Counted from the first letter of the stretch, positions 42,774-51,242 are shown. The stretch is DNA of 64,000 bases from Erythrobacteraceae bacterium WH01K (GCA_027941995.1 CP115966.1:806001-870000); one strand, 5' to 3'. A program made the numbers and translations. The notes: generated by a model not told the origin, from the sequence alone.

Positions 42774-43396
42774 GCCGCCATCTCACGGATGCGCGCAGGC
42801 AGCATCGTCTCGCACACGGCGCGGAAGTGCCCGAAACACGCCACCGCGCCTGCTATCGCGGCAGTCGCGTCCGCAGGATCCGGGCAAGGCACTTCGATGG
42901 CGCGTCGCAATTCGGCAAAATAGGCGATCATGTCGGGCGAGGACAGGAACCGGACTGCAGCTGGCAGAGCCTCGCGCTTGCCGAGGTCGGCGAGCATGGC
43001 CCGGTTGCCGAGCGACGATCCGGCCAGGACCCATGCCGCGCCCAGCGGGTCGGCACCGGCAGGAGGATGGAACGCAAGCCCGGCGTCATCTTGTGTATCG
43101 GCAGGCGCTTGCATCAGTTCGCCAAGGTCGGCCGCGATGAGCGGGGACATGGCAGGCGGTGCCGGAATCGACATTTGGCTTGTCGCCAGCCAGCCTTCGA
43201 CCGGGCGGCGCGCTCCGTACTGGACCTGGAGAAACGTGCGGTACTGAGCGGGATCGGCCAGGTCGAGAGCGCCCAGCATGGCATCGAGCAGGTCATGCTC
43301 CGCCCGCGTCGCGGCTTTCAGGCGCGAACGAAGCGTCGGAACTCGTCTGTCTATGCTTACGTCGAATCTCCACCAATACGCGACATGGTCACGCAC
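42770..43396 (-). CDS. bphO: Biliverdin-producing haem oxygenase (BphO-type)
   Basis: With a GTG start at 43396 this is a 208-residue enzyme that cleaves haem to biliverdin. The GTG follows AAGGG by 7 bases; a further 31 codons upstream are open from an ATG at 43489, so the start is uncertain. The haem-binding helix LKAATRAEHDLLDAML carries proximal His34, and the distal GSSLGNRAML segment is typical of bacterial HO proteins. Its TGA overlaps the bphP ATG, so apoprotein and chromophore synthesis are coupled. Confidence 0.85.
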   Translation of the reverse strand: MRDHVAYWWRFDVSIDRRVPTLRSRLKAATRAEHDLLDAMLGALDLADPAQYRTFLQVQYGARRPVEGWLATSQMSIPAPPAMSPLIAADLGELMQAPADTQDDAGLAFHPPAGADPLGAAWVLAGSSLGNRAMLADLGKREALPAAVRFLSSPDMIAYFAELRRAIEVPCPDPADATAAIAGAVACFGHFRAVCETMLPARIREMAA

Positions 43397-43520
43397 CCTT
43401 CGACCCTTGGCCGGGCCTCCAGGGACTCCAATGGCGAAAGGTCGGTCCTGCCGCAAGCCCCGAGGTGCCGCCAACCATACCCGGCACACGAAACTAAGGT
43501 TTTGTGATGCCTAACAAATG

Positions 43521-43823
43521 TTAGACGGGGCCGAGAAGCTTCTGGCCCTTCTGCTGCAGAGCGCCCTTCACGATCGGTTCGAAGAAAGACAGGGCAGCCG
43601 GCAGCGTCAGGTCCACCACCACGCGGGCATCCTCGATTTCCACGAAACCGGCCACGGTCTGCCCCATCGCGCCGACCGACAGGGTCATCCGGTCCTCGCT
43701 GGGCCAGCCTGTCTCGACCTCGGCCATGCCGCCCGGGATATGGTCGGCCAGTTCATGACTGCGTTCGCGCAGGCGGCGGCGGACTTCTTCCTTGGGCAGG
43801 GAATGGGGGATCGGAACGCGCAT
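43521..43823 (-). CDS. Polyhydroxyalkanoate-system family protein
   Basis: This 100-residue protein matches the PHA granule-associated (PHA_gran_rgn) small protein family. The N-terminus reads MRVPIPHSLPKEEVRRRL, and a central beta part (MTLSVGAMGQTVAGFVEIED) is followed by FFEPIVKGALQQKGQKLL. It lies four bases downstream of the XpaC-like gene, as the last gene of the TelA cluster. The physiological role of the family is poorly defined; no PHA synthase is nearby. Confidence 0.8.
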   Translation of the reverse strand: MRVPIPHSLPKEEVRRRLRERSHELADHIPGGMAEVETGWPSEDRMTLSVGAMGQTVAGFVEIEDARVVVDLTLPAALSFFEPIVKGALQQKGQKLLGPV

Positions 43824-43827
43824 GGTC

Positions 43828-44598
43828 TCAGCCTTCCTTTGCCGGGTCCGCAGCGACGGGATCGGCAGGATCGCCGTATTTGTAGTCGAGATAGCGGTGT
43901 TTCACGGCAAGGTCGTCCAGCGAGCCTTCGGCCAGTTGCCGTGTCACGTGGTCGATTTCCTTGCTGATCTTGCCCAGCCCTTCGGTCAGCTGGCGGTCCG
44001 GCGTGGCCCCGGCCCTTTCTTCGCGCCGCAGGTGGTCGGGAATGCCGCGATAGCTGTCGATCATGTCGGGCAGCGTCTCTCCCACCAATTGCCGCACCTC
44101 GCGCGTGGCGGGATGGTCGGCCGGAACCCGTTCCAGCTGCATGCCCAGCGCGTCGAGCTGCACGCCCATATCGGCCACGATCTTCGCGGCCGGAGGGGGC
44201 AGGGCGGGGCGCTGGCTTTCCAGCCACAGCTCGGTCCTGCCGACCAGCTGGCGCGCATCGCCCTTGGCCGCAGATGCGCTGATGTCAGCCCGGCCCGGGA
44301 CCTTTACCTTGGGGAAGCTGGAGAAGACGGCGATGGCGATGACGGTGGCGAGCAGCACGCTCATCACGCCGATAAAGCCGATACCGTTCAGGATCGCGCC
44401 CGCTATGCCGCCCGCGACCCAGATGGCGAAGACCGCAATCAGCACGTTGCGGATGCGCTTCACCCAGTTCGCGCGCTTTATCCGGCGCGATCCCTGGCCA
44501 ATGGATTCACGCCTGTGCCGGCCGCCCGAACGATTGTCGTCGCGCACGATGCTGGCTTCCTGGATCAGCCGGTCGGAATTGCGGGTGAGGTCGTTCAT
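43828..44598 (-). CDS. Membrane protein of the TelA cluster (XpaC-like)
   Basis: This 256-residue protein has a basic N-terminus, two membrane helices (about 50-70 and 73-92), and a long helical cytoplasmic or periplasmic domain ending in EIDHVTRQLAEGSLDDLAVKHRYLDYKYG. Proteins with this layout (XpaC, 5-bromo-4-chloroindolyl phosphate hydrolysis family) are usually encoded next to telA. It lies 10 bases after telA. The function is unknown, and the family assignment rests mainly on context. Confidence 0.7.
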   Translation of the reverse strand: MNDLTRNSDRLIQEASIVRDDNRSGGRHRRESIGQGSRRIKRANWVKRIRNVLIAVFAIWVAGGIAGAILNGIGFIGVMSVLLATVIAIAVFSSFPKVKVPGRADISASAAKGDARQLVGRTELWLESQRPALPPPAAKIVADMGVQLDALGMQLERVPADHPATREVRQLVGETLPDMIDSYRGIPDHLRREERAGATPDRQLTEGLGKISKEIDHVTRQLAEGSLDDLAVKHRYLDYKYGDPADPVAADPAKEG

Positions 44599-44608
44599 CC
44601 TCCCGCGC

Positions 44609-45817
44609 TCAGCCTTCGATGCTCAGCAGGTCGCTGGTGGCCACCTGCCGCGATGCCTGCGCCTGCCCTTCGGCCCGGGCGATGTAGCCTTTCGACCGCT
44701 CGACCTCGTCCGACAGGGTGTCGACCGTCTGCTTCATGCTGTCGAGCGCGCGCAGCTTGAACGAATCGACCTCGTCCATCGTGTCGTAGATGTTCTGGAA
44801 GGCGCGCTGCAGCGTCTCCAGCGGAATGGTGCTGCTGGCGGCCTGTTCGTGGATCTTGCCGGTCTGGTCGCGCAGCAGGGTGGACGTGCTGTCGATAATG
44901 CCCGCCGTCGTATCGTTGAGCGCGGTGATCTGGCCCAGGACCAGCTTCTGGTTGGTCATCGCCTCGGCCACCGTCACGGCCGTGCGCAGCGCGCCGACAG
45001 TGGTGGTGCTGGCGCGGTCGACGCCCTTCACCAGCTCGACATTGTTCTTCTTCACCAGGTCCAGCGCCAGATAGCCCTGAACGCTGACCGCCATCTGGGT
45101 CAGGAGATCCTGCGTGCGCTGGCGGACGTAGAACAGCGCGGTCTCGCGCACGGCCTTGGCCTTGGCCGGGTCGACCGCGTCGAGTTCGCTCGCCTTTTCC
45201 TCCAGCCGGGTATCCAGCGTCCTGGAGATGTGGATCATCTGTTCGAGGTTGCCCATCGCCTCCCACAGCTTCTTGCGCTCAACATCGATGGCGGCATTGT
45301 CCATCAGCAGCTCGTCCTTGCCGCTGGCGAGGTTTTCCAGGATGGACTGGATATGCGTCTGCGCGCTCTGGTAGCTGCGGAAATAGCCGTTGAGCTTGTT
45401 GCCGAAGGGGATGATGCCCAGCAGCTTGCGCCCCTTGCTCAGCTTACCCTTCTTGCCGGGATCGAGCTGTTCCACCACGCTGCGCAGTTCGGCAAGGTCG
45501 GCGCCAACGCCGTTATCCTTGTCCATCGCGCGCACGGGGCGGTCGAGAAAGCGGTTGGAATGCGAGGCCGCCGCCATGATTTCCTTGCGGCCCATATTGG
45601 TCAGCTGGTCGACCTTCTCCCCGAATTCGGGGGAATTGGCATCGGCCGAGACGAGGTCCGCGACGAAGCCTTCGACCTTCTGCGCCAGCTTGTCCTTCAC
45701 CTCTTCCGACACGGGAACCAGGCCGGCGGCCTTTTCCGGCGCGATGTCGGGCACGGGGTCGGGCGGTGTCAGGTCGAATGCGGGCTTCGTCTGGGTTGTC
45801 GTCTCGTTCGTCGCCAT
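44609..45817 (-). CDS. telA: TelA-family toxic-anion/tellurite resistance protein
   Basis: This 402-residue, largely helical protein matches TelA (PF05816): a variable N-terminus, then GRKEIMAAASHSNRFLDRPV, GIIPFGNKLNGYFRSYQSAQ (about 134-153), LMDNAAIDVERKKLWEAMG and VGALRTAVTVAEAM. There is no signal peptide or membrane helix. TelA proteins are linked to tellurite, colicin or cell-envelope-stress resistance, though the mechanism is unclear. Its neighbour is the XpaC-like membrane protein, its usual partner. Confidence 0.92.
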   Translation of the reverse strand: MATNETTTQTKPAFDLTPPDPVPDIAPEKAAGLVPVSEEVKDKLAQKVEGFVADLVSADANSPEFGEKVDQLTNMGRKEIMAAASHSNRFLDRPVRAMDKDNGVGADLAELRSVVEQLDPGKKGKLSKGRKLLGIIPFGNKLNGYFRSYQSAQTHIQSILENLASGKDELLMDNAAIDVERKKLWEAMGNLEQMIHISRTLDTRLEEKASELDAVDPAKAKAVRETALFYVRQRTQDLLTQMAVSVQGYLALDLVKKNNVELVKGVDRASTTTVGALRTAVTVAEAMTNQKLVLGQITALNDTTAGIIDSTSTLLRDQTGKIHEQAASSTIPLETLQRAFQNIYDTMDEVDSFKLRALDSMKQTVDTLSDEVERSKGYIARAEGQAQASRQVATSDLLSIEG

Positions 45818-45898
45818 ATGCGCGTCTGTCCAGCCTCCTCGTCACCGCCCGGGGATGGGCCGTGCATACAACTGTATTAAGGGGCTAAGACACGCTTT

Positions 45899-47644
45899 TC
45901 AAGCAGCCAGCTCGTAAGGTTCGATCTCGCCCGAGAGGTAGAGGCGCTTGGCCTTCGCGCGGCTCAGCTTGCCGGACGAGGTGCGGGGCAGGGTGCGCGG
46001 CGGCACCAGTTCCACGACGCAGTTCATGCCGGTGACCGCCTGCACCTTCTCGCGGATGGTATTGCGCAGGCGAACGCGCTCTTCCTCTTCCGAAACGCGG
46101 CAGTGGACCAGCACGGCAGGCGCTTCCTCGCCGCCTTCGTCTTCGATGCTGAAGGCCGCGATGTCGCCGTGGTTGAAACCGGGCAGCTGCTCCACCGCCC
46201 ATTCGATATCCTGCGGCCAGTGGTTCTTGCCGTTGATGATGATCATGTCCTTGGCGCGGCCCACGATATAGAGATAGCCGTCCGCCATGTAGCCCATGTC
46301 GCCGGTGTCCAGCCATCCGTCGACCAGCGCTTCGGCGGTGGCTTCGGGATTGCGGAAATAGGAGTGCATAATGCTGGGCCCGGCGCACCAGACCGTGCCG
46401 ATCTGGTGATCGCCGCGGACATTGCCGCGTTCGTCCCTGATCTCGACCTTCATGTCGGGCATCGGCTTGCCGCAATTGACGATCGCGCGGTAGCGGGCCG
46501 GGCGGTCGAGATTGCGCGGACTGCCCGACAGGCGCTCCTCCTCCACCAGTTCCACGCGGATACCTTCGCCCGGCGGCATGACGGTGACGCCAAGCGTCGC
46601 CTCGGCCAGCCCGTAGCTCGGCGTGAAGGCGCTGGCCCGGAAGCCGGCATCAGCAAAGGCGTTGATGAAATGCTGCATCACGTCGGGGCGGATCATGTCC
46701 GCGCCGTTGCCCGCCGTGCGCCAGCGCGACAGGTCGAACCGTTCGGCCACATTGCTCTGGCTGGAAATGCGGCGCGCGCAGATGTCGTAGCCGAAGGTCG
46801 GCGAATAGCTGAGCGTCGTGCCCTGATTGCGGCTGATCAGGTCCAGCCAGGCGAGCGGGCGGCGCGCGAAATGTTCGGTCTTGAGATAGTCGATCGAGAC
46901 CTGGTTGGCGATGGGCGACAGGAAGCAGCCGACCAGCCCCATGTCGTGATACCACGGCAGCCAGCTGACCACGCGGTCGCCGGGGCCGACCGCCATGGAT
47001 GCGGCGTGACCGTAGAGATTGTGCAGCAGCGCCTTGTGGGTGACCGCGACCCCGGTGGGAAAACGCGTCGAGCCGCTCGAATATTGCAGGTAGCAGATGT
47101 CGTCGGGGCTGGCCTGCGGCAGGTCCACCACCGGTCCGTCGCGCGTTGCCAGCGTTGCCCAGTCGATGCCTTCGCATCCCTGCGCCTGCGCGGCCGCAGC
47201 GGCCATCTCGCCGATTTCCGGCGGATAGATGAGCATTTTCGGATCGGAGCTTTGCAACTGGTTCGACAATTGCTCGACATAGGAATCGCGCCCGCCGAAA
47301 GTGGTGGGCAGGGGCAGCGGCACCGGCCATGCGCCGACATAGCTGCAGGCGCAGAACAGGGCGGCGAAATCGGGGCCGGTTTCCGCGATCAGGGCGATGC
47401 GGTCTTCCTTCTCCACCCCGCTCGCGATCAGGCGATAGGCCATGGCCAGCGCGTCCTCGCGCATTTCGGCATAGGGATAGGGGCGCACCAGCGTGCCCCG
47501 CATATCGTGGAAATTCAGCCCCTTCTCGCTCCGCGCCGCGTAATCGACGGCGTCGTTGAAGGTCGCGAAATCGGCCAGCTTGCGTGGCAGCGGGCAGTCG
47601 TTCGGCGTCGGAACGAGATCGGCGGTCGGCGTGGTGTCAGTCAT
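45899..47644 (-). CDS. Fatty acyl-AMP ligase
   Basis: This 581-residue ANL-superfamily adenylating enzyme starts at ATG 47644; an ATG 12 codons upstream is possible and no strong ribosome site distinguishes them. The P-loop-like YLQYSSGSTRFPTGV (about 177-191), WLPWYHDMGLVGCFLSPI, FTPSYGLAEATLGV, WLDTGDMGYMADGYLYIVGR and KDMIIINGKNHWPQDIE are characteristic of FAAL rather than CoA ligases. FAALs activate fatty acids as acyl-AMP and load them onto carrier proteins, but no ACP, PKS or NRPS gene is in the window. It diverges from recX. Confidence 0.92.
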   Translation of the reverse strand: MTDTTPTADLVPTPNDCPLPRKLADFATFNDAVDYAARSEKGLNFHDMRGTLVRPYPYAEMREDALAMAYRLIASGVEKEDRIALIAETGPDFAALFCACSYVGAWPVPLPLPTTFGGRDSYVEQLSNQLQSSDPKMLIYPPEIGEMAAAAAQAQGCEGIDWATLATRDGPVVDLPQASPDDICYLQYSSGSTRFPTGVAVTHKALLHNLYGHAASMAVGPGDRVVSWLPWYHDMGLVGCFLSPIANQVSIDYLKTEHFARRPLAWLDLISRNQGTTLSYSPTFGYDICARRISSQSNVAERFDLSRWRTAGNGADMIRPDVMQHFINAFADAGFRASAFTPSYGLAEATLGVTVMPPGEGIRVELVEEERLSGSPRNLDRPARYRAIVNCGKPMPDMKVEIRDERGNVRGDHQIGTVWCAGPSIMHSYFRNPEATAEALVDGWLDTGDMGYMADGYLYIVGRAKDMIIINGKNHWPQDIEWAVEQLPGFNHGDIAAFSIEDEGGEEAPAVLVHCRVSEEEERVRLRNTIREKVQAVTGMNCVVELVPPRTLPRTSSGKLSRAKAKRLYLSGEIEPYELAA

Positions 47645-47789
47645 GTCAGGAAAAGGCGAAACCCGTATATAGCGCGCCATCGCAGCGCATCCCCTGCGGG
47701 GTGCATACATTTCTTTTGTTGTAATCGCACCGTCACACTTTCCCATTTGATGCCGAGTGTGGCACGAATAAGGCGAAAGGGGGTCAGCC

Positions 47790-48383
47790 GTGCCCGGCCA
47801 GCGACCGCAGACAGACCGCAAGACGCGCCGAGAGAAGAGGCCGCCAAAGCCCCTCGACGGCGACCGGCTGGAAGAACTCGCCCTGCATTATGTCTCGCGC
47901 TACGCCACGACGAAGGCGAAACTGGTGCGCTATCTCGACCGCAAGCTCCATGCCCGCGGCTGGGACCTGGAGGCGAGCGGGGGCGAACCTGCCGATCCTG
48001 CGGAAATCGCCGAACGCTTCGCCGCGCGCGGCTATCTCGACGACGAGGCCTATGCCCGGATGCGCAAGCGCGACCTGCTGCGCCGCGGATACGGGCCCCG
48101 CCGCGTAGGCGAGGCCCTGCGCGAGGCCGGGGTGGCGGAAACCATCCGCGAGGACATGGACACGGGCGCGCCCGCGCGGGCGAAGGCCGCGATCCTGATG
48201 GCACGCAAGAAACGCATCGGCCCCTTCGCGCTGGACGAAGCCGATCCCAGGACCCGCGAGAAGCACCTTGCCGCCATGCTGCGGGCAGGCCATGGTTTTT
48301 CCGAAGCGCGCCGCGTGCTGGATGCCGGCAGCGAAGAGGAACTGGACGCATGGCTGGACGAATTGACCGAATGGGAAGAATGA
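47790..48383 (+). CDS. recX: RecX-family RecA regulator
   Basis: This 197-residue protein starts with GTG at 47790 after AAAGGGGG. Helical triplets typical of RecX are present: LEELALHYVSRYATTKAKLVRYLDRKL, the EIAERFAARGYLDDEAYARM signature, and LLRRGYGPRRVGEALREAGV. RecX binds RecA filaments. recA is not adjacent. Its last codons overlap the DUF192 gene (ATGA). Confidence 0.88.
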   Translation: MPGQRPQTDRKTRREKRPPKPLDGDRLEELALHYVSRYATTKAKLVRYLDRKLHARGWDLEASGGEPADPAEIAERFAARGYLDDEAYARMRKRDLLRRGYGPRRVGEALREAGVAETIREDMDTGAPARAKAAILMARKKRIGPFALDEADPRTREKHLAAMLRAGHGFSEARRVLDAGSEEELDAWLDELTEWEE

Positions 48384-48895
48384 TCGCCGCGCGCGCCACC
48401 GGGGGCACCCGGCTGCGCCTGTCGCTGGTCCTTGCAGCGCCCGCACTGGCCCTCGCCGCCTGCTCGCCCCAGCCGGCGGCCGAAGCGACGCCCGCCGCGG
48501 CAACCCAGATGCGCCATCCCGTTTCCAACCTGCCGCTGGTGCCGGTGACGGTGACGGCGGATGGCGAGGCGCATGTCTTCACCTCGGAAGTCGCCACCAC
48601 GCCGGAGGCGCAGGCGCAGGGCCTGATGTTCCGCACCGAACTGGCCGACGACGAGGCGATGCTGTTCCCGCGCAGCGACCTTGGCATCGCCAGTTTCTGG
48701 ATGAAGAACACGCCCATACCGCTCGACATCATCTTCATCGGGCAGGACCGCCGCATCCTGAACATCGCGGCGATGACGACGCCCTATTCGCTCGAATCGG
48801 TTTCCGCGATCGGACCCACGGCTGCGGTGCTGGAAATTCGCGGGGGCCTGGCAGAGGAACTGGGGATCGAAGCCGGCGACCGCGTCGAATGGTGA
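48380..48895 (+). CDS. DUF192 lipoprotein
   Basis: This 171-residue protein has a lipoprotein signal (LALAACS, Cys28) and a DUF192 domain. The domain holds FTSEVATTPEAQAQGLMFR, MLFPRSDLGIASFWMKNTPIPLDIIFI and a C-terminal LEIRGGLAEELGIEAGDRVEW. The family is common in bacteria and archaea, and its function is unknown. The start codon is inside the recX stop (ATGA); an ATG 9 bases earlier is also possible. Confidence 0.88.
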   Translation: MIAARATGGTRLRLSLVLAAPALALAACSPQPAAEATPAAATQMRHPVSNLPLVPVTVTADGEAHVFTSEVATTPEAQAQGLMFRTELADDEAMLFPRSDLGIASFWMKNTPIPLDIIFIGQDRRILNIAAMTTPYSLESVSAIGPTAAVLEIRGGLAEELGIEAGDRVEW

Positions 48896-48963
48896 TAGGG
48901 GGCGATGCGCACCACAAGCATTTGCTTGCCTCGCCACGTGGCTAGACGCTATCGGCTGGCGCC

Positions 48964-49386
48964 ATGAGCTTCCTTGGCAAGATTTTCACCTGGTGGGACG
49001 GTGCCACCATCGGCACCAGCCTGTTCACCGCGCGCCGCGGCGAGCATGTCGGCACCGATGCGCAGGGCAACAAGTATTACCGCGCGAAGAACAAGCGGTC
49101 CGACCTTCCCACCGGCGGGTCCTATTCCGGGCGCGAGAGGCGCTGGGTCATCTATGACGGTGCGAACGATTCCAGCCGCGTGCCTCCCGAATGGCATGGC
49201 TGGCTGCACGGATCGTTCGACGGGGTGCCCGAAAGCCACCTGCCGCCGGCAAAGATCTGGGAAACCGACTATACGCCCAACGCGACCGGCACGGCGGGCG
49301 CCTATCGCCCGCAAGGCGCTCTGGAACGCGGGGGCAAGCGTGCCCGCGCGGTCGGCGATTACGAAGCGTGGACCCCCGGCGACTGA
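48964..49386 (+). CDS. NDUFA12-type complex I accessory protein
   Basis: This 140-residue protein matches the NDUFA12/B17.2 family found in alphaproteobacteria and mitochondria: MSFLGKIFTWWDGATIGTSL, GEHVGTDAQGNKYYRAK, RRWVIYDGANDSSRVPPEWHGWLH and YRPQGALERGGKRARAVGDY. It is an accessory subunit of NADH:ubiquinone oxidoreductase on the matrix/cytoplasmic side. The other nuo genes are not here. It lies two bases before the DUF2155 gene. Confidence 0.93.
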   Translation: MSFLGKIFTWWDGATIGTSLFTARRGEHVGTDAQGNKYYRAKNKRSDLPTGGSYSGRERRWVIYDGANDSSRVPPEWHGWLHGSFDGVPESHLPPAKIWETDYTPNATGTAGAYRPQGALERGGKRARAVGDYEAWTPGD

Positions 49387-49388
49387 TC

Positions 49389-49985
49389 ATGGGGATTGCC
49401 CGTCCGCTGTTCCCGGTCCTTGTTGCCGCCCTCGGCCTGGCCGCGTGTTCCGACGAGGCGCCCCAGCCGGGCGCGCTGGAAACGGAAATTCCCGACGACC
49501 TGCAGACGACCGACGCCGATCAGGATGCCATCCTGTCGGAAGACGGAACCGATGCGGGCGAGGACGTGGACGAGACGGTGGTGTCGGCAGACGTCGCGCG
49601 CGCAGCCGAGATCGGCAGCCCGATGGAAGAGCGTGTCGCGACGCTGGGCCTGCTGAACAAGCGTAACAATGTCTCGCAGGATATCGAGCTGAGCCCCGGC
49701 GAATCGCGCCGCATCGGCAATATCATCATCCGCCTGTCCGCCTGCGAGCGGACCGCACCGTGGGAATTGCCGCGCGAGACGGGCGCATTCGTCCAGGTGC
49801 TGGTGCAGAATGCCGAGAACGAGGACGAGTGGGCCCGCATCTTCTCCGGCTGGCTGTTCAAGCAGACGCCGAGCGTCAATGTCGTGGAGCACCCGGTCTA
49901 CAACGTCTGGGTCAAGGACTGCGCGATGAGCTTCCCCGGCGAGGAAGAGGGATCGGCTGCCGCATCGTCCAGCAGCGATTCGTAA
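49389..49985 (+). CDS. DUF2155 lipoprotein
   Basis: This 198-residue protein has a lipobox-type signal (LGLAACS, Cys20), an acidic linker (about 30-75), and the DUF2155 domain: ATLGLLNKRNN, LSPGESRRIGNIIIRLSACERTAPWE, ARIFSGWLFKQTPSVNVVEHPVYNVWVKDC. The family sits next to NDUFA12 and aat in many alphaproteobacteria; the function is unknown. The last 88 bases overlap the 3' end of aat on the other strand. Confidence 0.9.
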   Translation: MGIARPLFPVLVAALGLAACSDEAPQPGALETEIPDDLQTTDADQDAILSEDGTDAGEDVDETVVSADVARAAEIGSPMEERVATLGLLNKRNNVSQDIELSPGESRRIGNIIIRLSACERTAPWELPRETGAFVQVLVQNAENEDEWARIFSGWLFKQTPSVNVVEHPVYNVWVKDCAMSFPGEEEGSAAASSSSDS

Positions 49986-50599
49986 GCCCCCACCAGGCTT
50001 TGCCGCTGGGGAATGCGGGCGGCTGCGATTTTCTCCAGATAGTCCGCCTGCGACAGCGGGACTGCCCCCAGTGATTTCAGATGCGATGTCATGAACTGGC
50101 AGTCGAAGACCCGGCAGCCCGCGCGGCGCAGCAGGCCGACCAGCCATGCCAGCGCAACCTTCGAGGCATCGGTGGTGCGGCTGAACATGCTTTCGCCGCA
50201 GAACACGCTGTCGAAGGCAACGCCATAGACCCCGCCGACGAGCCTGCCATCCTCCCGGCATTCGATGGAGTGCGCGTGCCCCGCCTCGTGCAGGCCGGCA
50301 TAGCTCAACTCGATGCGCCGGCTGATCCATGTCCCCTCGGCATCGTCGCGCGGCCCCGCGCATTCGCGCACGACATCGCGAAAGGCGGTATTGCAGGTGA
50401 CCTCGAACCTGCCCCGCCGGATCGTGCGGGACAGCGAGCGGGACAGGTGGAAACCGTCCAGAGGGATAATCGCCCGCTCGCGCGGCTCGACCCAGAAAAC
50501 CTCGCTGTCGTCGCGCGCATCGGCCATCGGGAAAATGCCCTGCCGGTATGCCGACAGCAGCAGGTCGGGCGGAATGATGGAGGGCAGGGGAGCGTGCAC
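49898..50599 (-). CDS. aat: Leucyl/phenylalanyl-tRNA-protein transferase
   Basis: This 233-residue enzyme starts with GTG at 50599. It adds Leu or Phe to proteins with N-terminal Lys/Arg, marking them for ClpAP. The motifs are complete: LLLSAYRQGIFPMADAR, FWVEPRERAIIPLD, GTWISRRIELSYAGLHEAGHAHSIE and GGVYGVAFDSVFCGESMFSR, followed by FDCQFMTSHLKSLGA. Its 3' end converges on and overlaps DUF2155 by 88 bases. Confidence 0.95.
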   Translation of the reverse strand: MHAPLPSIIPPDLLLSAYRQGIFPMADARDDSEVFWVEPRERAIIPLDGFHLSRSLSRTIRRGRFEVTCNTAFRDVVRECAGPRDDAEGTWISRRIELSYAGLHEAGHAHSIECREDGRLVGGVYGVAFDSVFCGESMFSRTTDASKVALAWLVGLLRRAGCRVFDCQFMTSHLKSLGAVPLSQADYLEKIAAARIPQRQSLVGAYESLLDDAAADPSSSPGKLIAQSLTQTL

Positions 50600-50713
50600 C
50601 GCCGCATGATGCCGCCACCCGGCACAGGCGGCAAGCGATCAATTCATCGGCAGGCGCGTGCATTGTCTCTTGCGAAAGGGGGCAATGCTACACTAGAGGC
50701 GAGGCCGCCCTGC

Positions 50714-50789
50714 AGGGGTGTAGCTCAGTTGGTAGAGCATCGGTCTCCAAAACCGAGGGCCACGGGTTCGAATCCTGTCACCCCTGCCA
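50714..50789 (+). tRNA. trpT: tRNA-Trp (CCA)
   Basis: The cloverleaf is complete: acceptor stem AGGGGTG / CACCCCT, D arm with AGCTCAGTTGGTAGAGC, anticodon stem CGGT/ACCG around CCA at 50747-50749, T arm with GGTTCGAATCC, discriminator G and an encoded CCA end. It lies upstream of secE/nusG, a typical position. A TACACT stretch near 50690 could be a -10 box; no well-spaced -35 is clear. Confidence 0.98.
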
Positions 50790-51035
50790 GGGCCGTTTTT
50801 CCGGTCCGCATCGTTTTACCGTTCGCTCCGCCCAACATGGCGCGGGCGCGATGGGCGTTGGTTCGATCGTGGGCCTGGTCGTGGGCCTAGTCGCAGTCGT
50901 GGCCGGTGCATGAAAGCCACACTCGCTGCAGTTAACTGGTCGGCCCCGCCGGCCCACCCCGTCTCGTGGGAACACTTGCGCCCACTCGTGCATTACTGTC
51001 GCCGGATGGAGGGCATTTTTTTGATGGAGGTTTCC

Positions 51036-51185
51036 ATGTCGAGTTTGTCCTTCCGCAGCAGCCGTCCGGACAAGTGGGTCAGCCCGCGGTCCCATCAGGA
51101 CGCATCGCTGCGGTATATGCAGCACGGGCCCGTGCAGCCGATGGAAGAGCCGGGCTTTTTCTCCCGCCTTTTCGGCCAGCGCTGA
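51036..51185 (+). CDS. Small conserved-looking protein (49 aa)
   Basis: The ATG at 51036 has GGAGG 5 bases upstream. The 49 residues are polar: MSSLSFRSSRPDKWVSPRSH, then YMQHGPVQPMEEPGFFSRLFG. The context favours a real gene: an ideal ribosome site and a strong terminator 18 bases after the stop. The function is unknown. Confidence 0.65.
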   Translation: MSSLSFRSSRPDKWVSPRSHQDASLRYMQHGPVQPMEEPGFFSRLFGQR

Positions 51186-51203
51186 AGGCGGCCTGATACA
51201 CGC

Positions 51204-51242
51204 AAGAAGGGGCCGGATGCTGCGTGCATCCGGCCCCTTCTT
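51204..51242. terminator. Strong bidirectional terminator
   Basis: A 17-bp perfect stem (51204-51220 / 51226-51242) with a 5-base loop is flanked by AA on the left and TT on the right. It lies between the 49-residue gene and the converging symporter. Confidence 0.9.
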
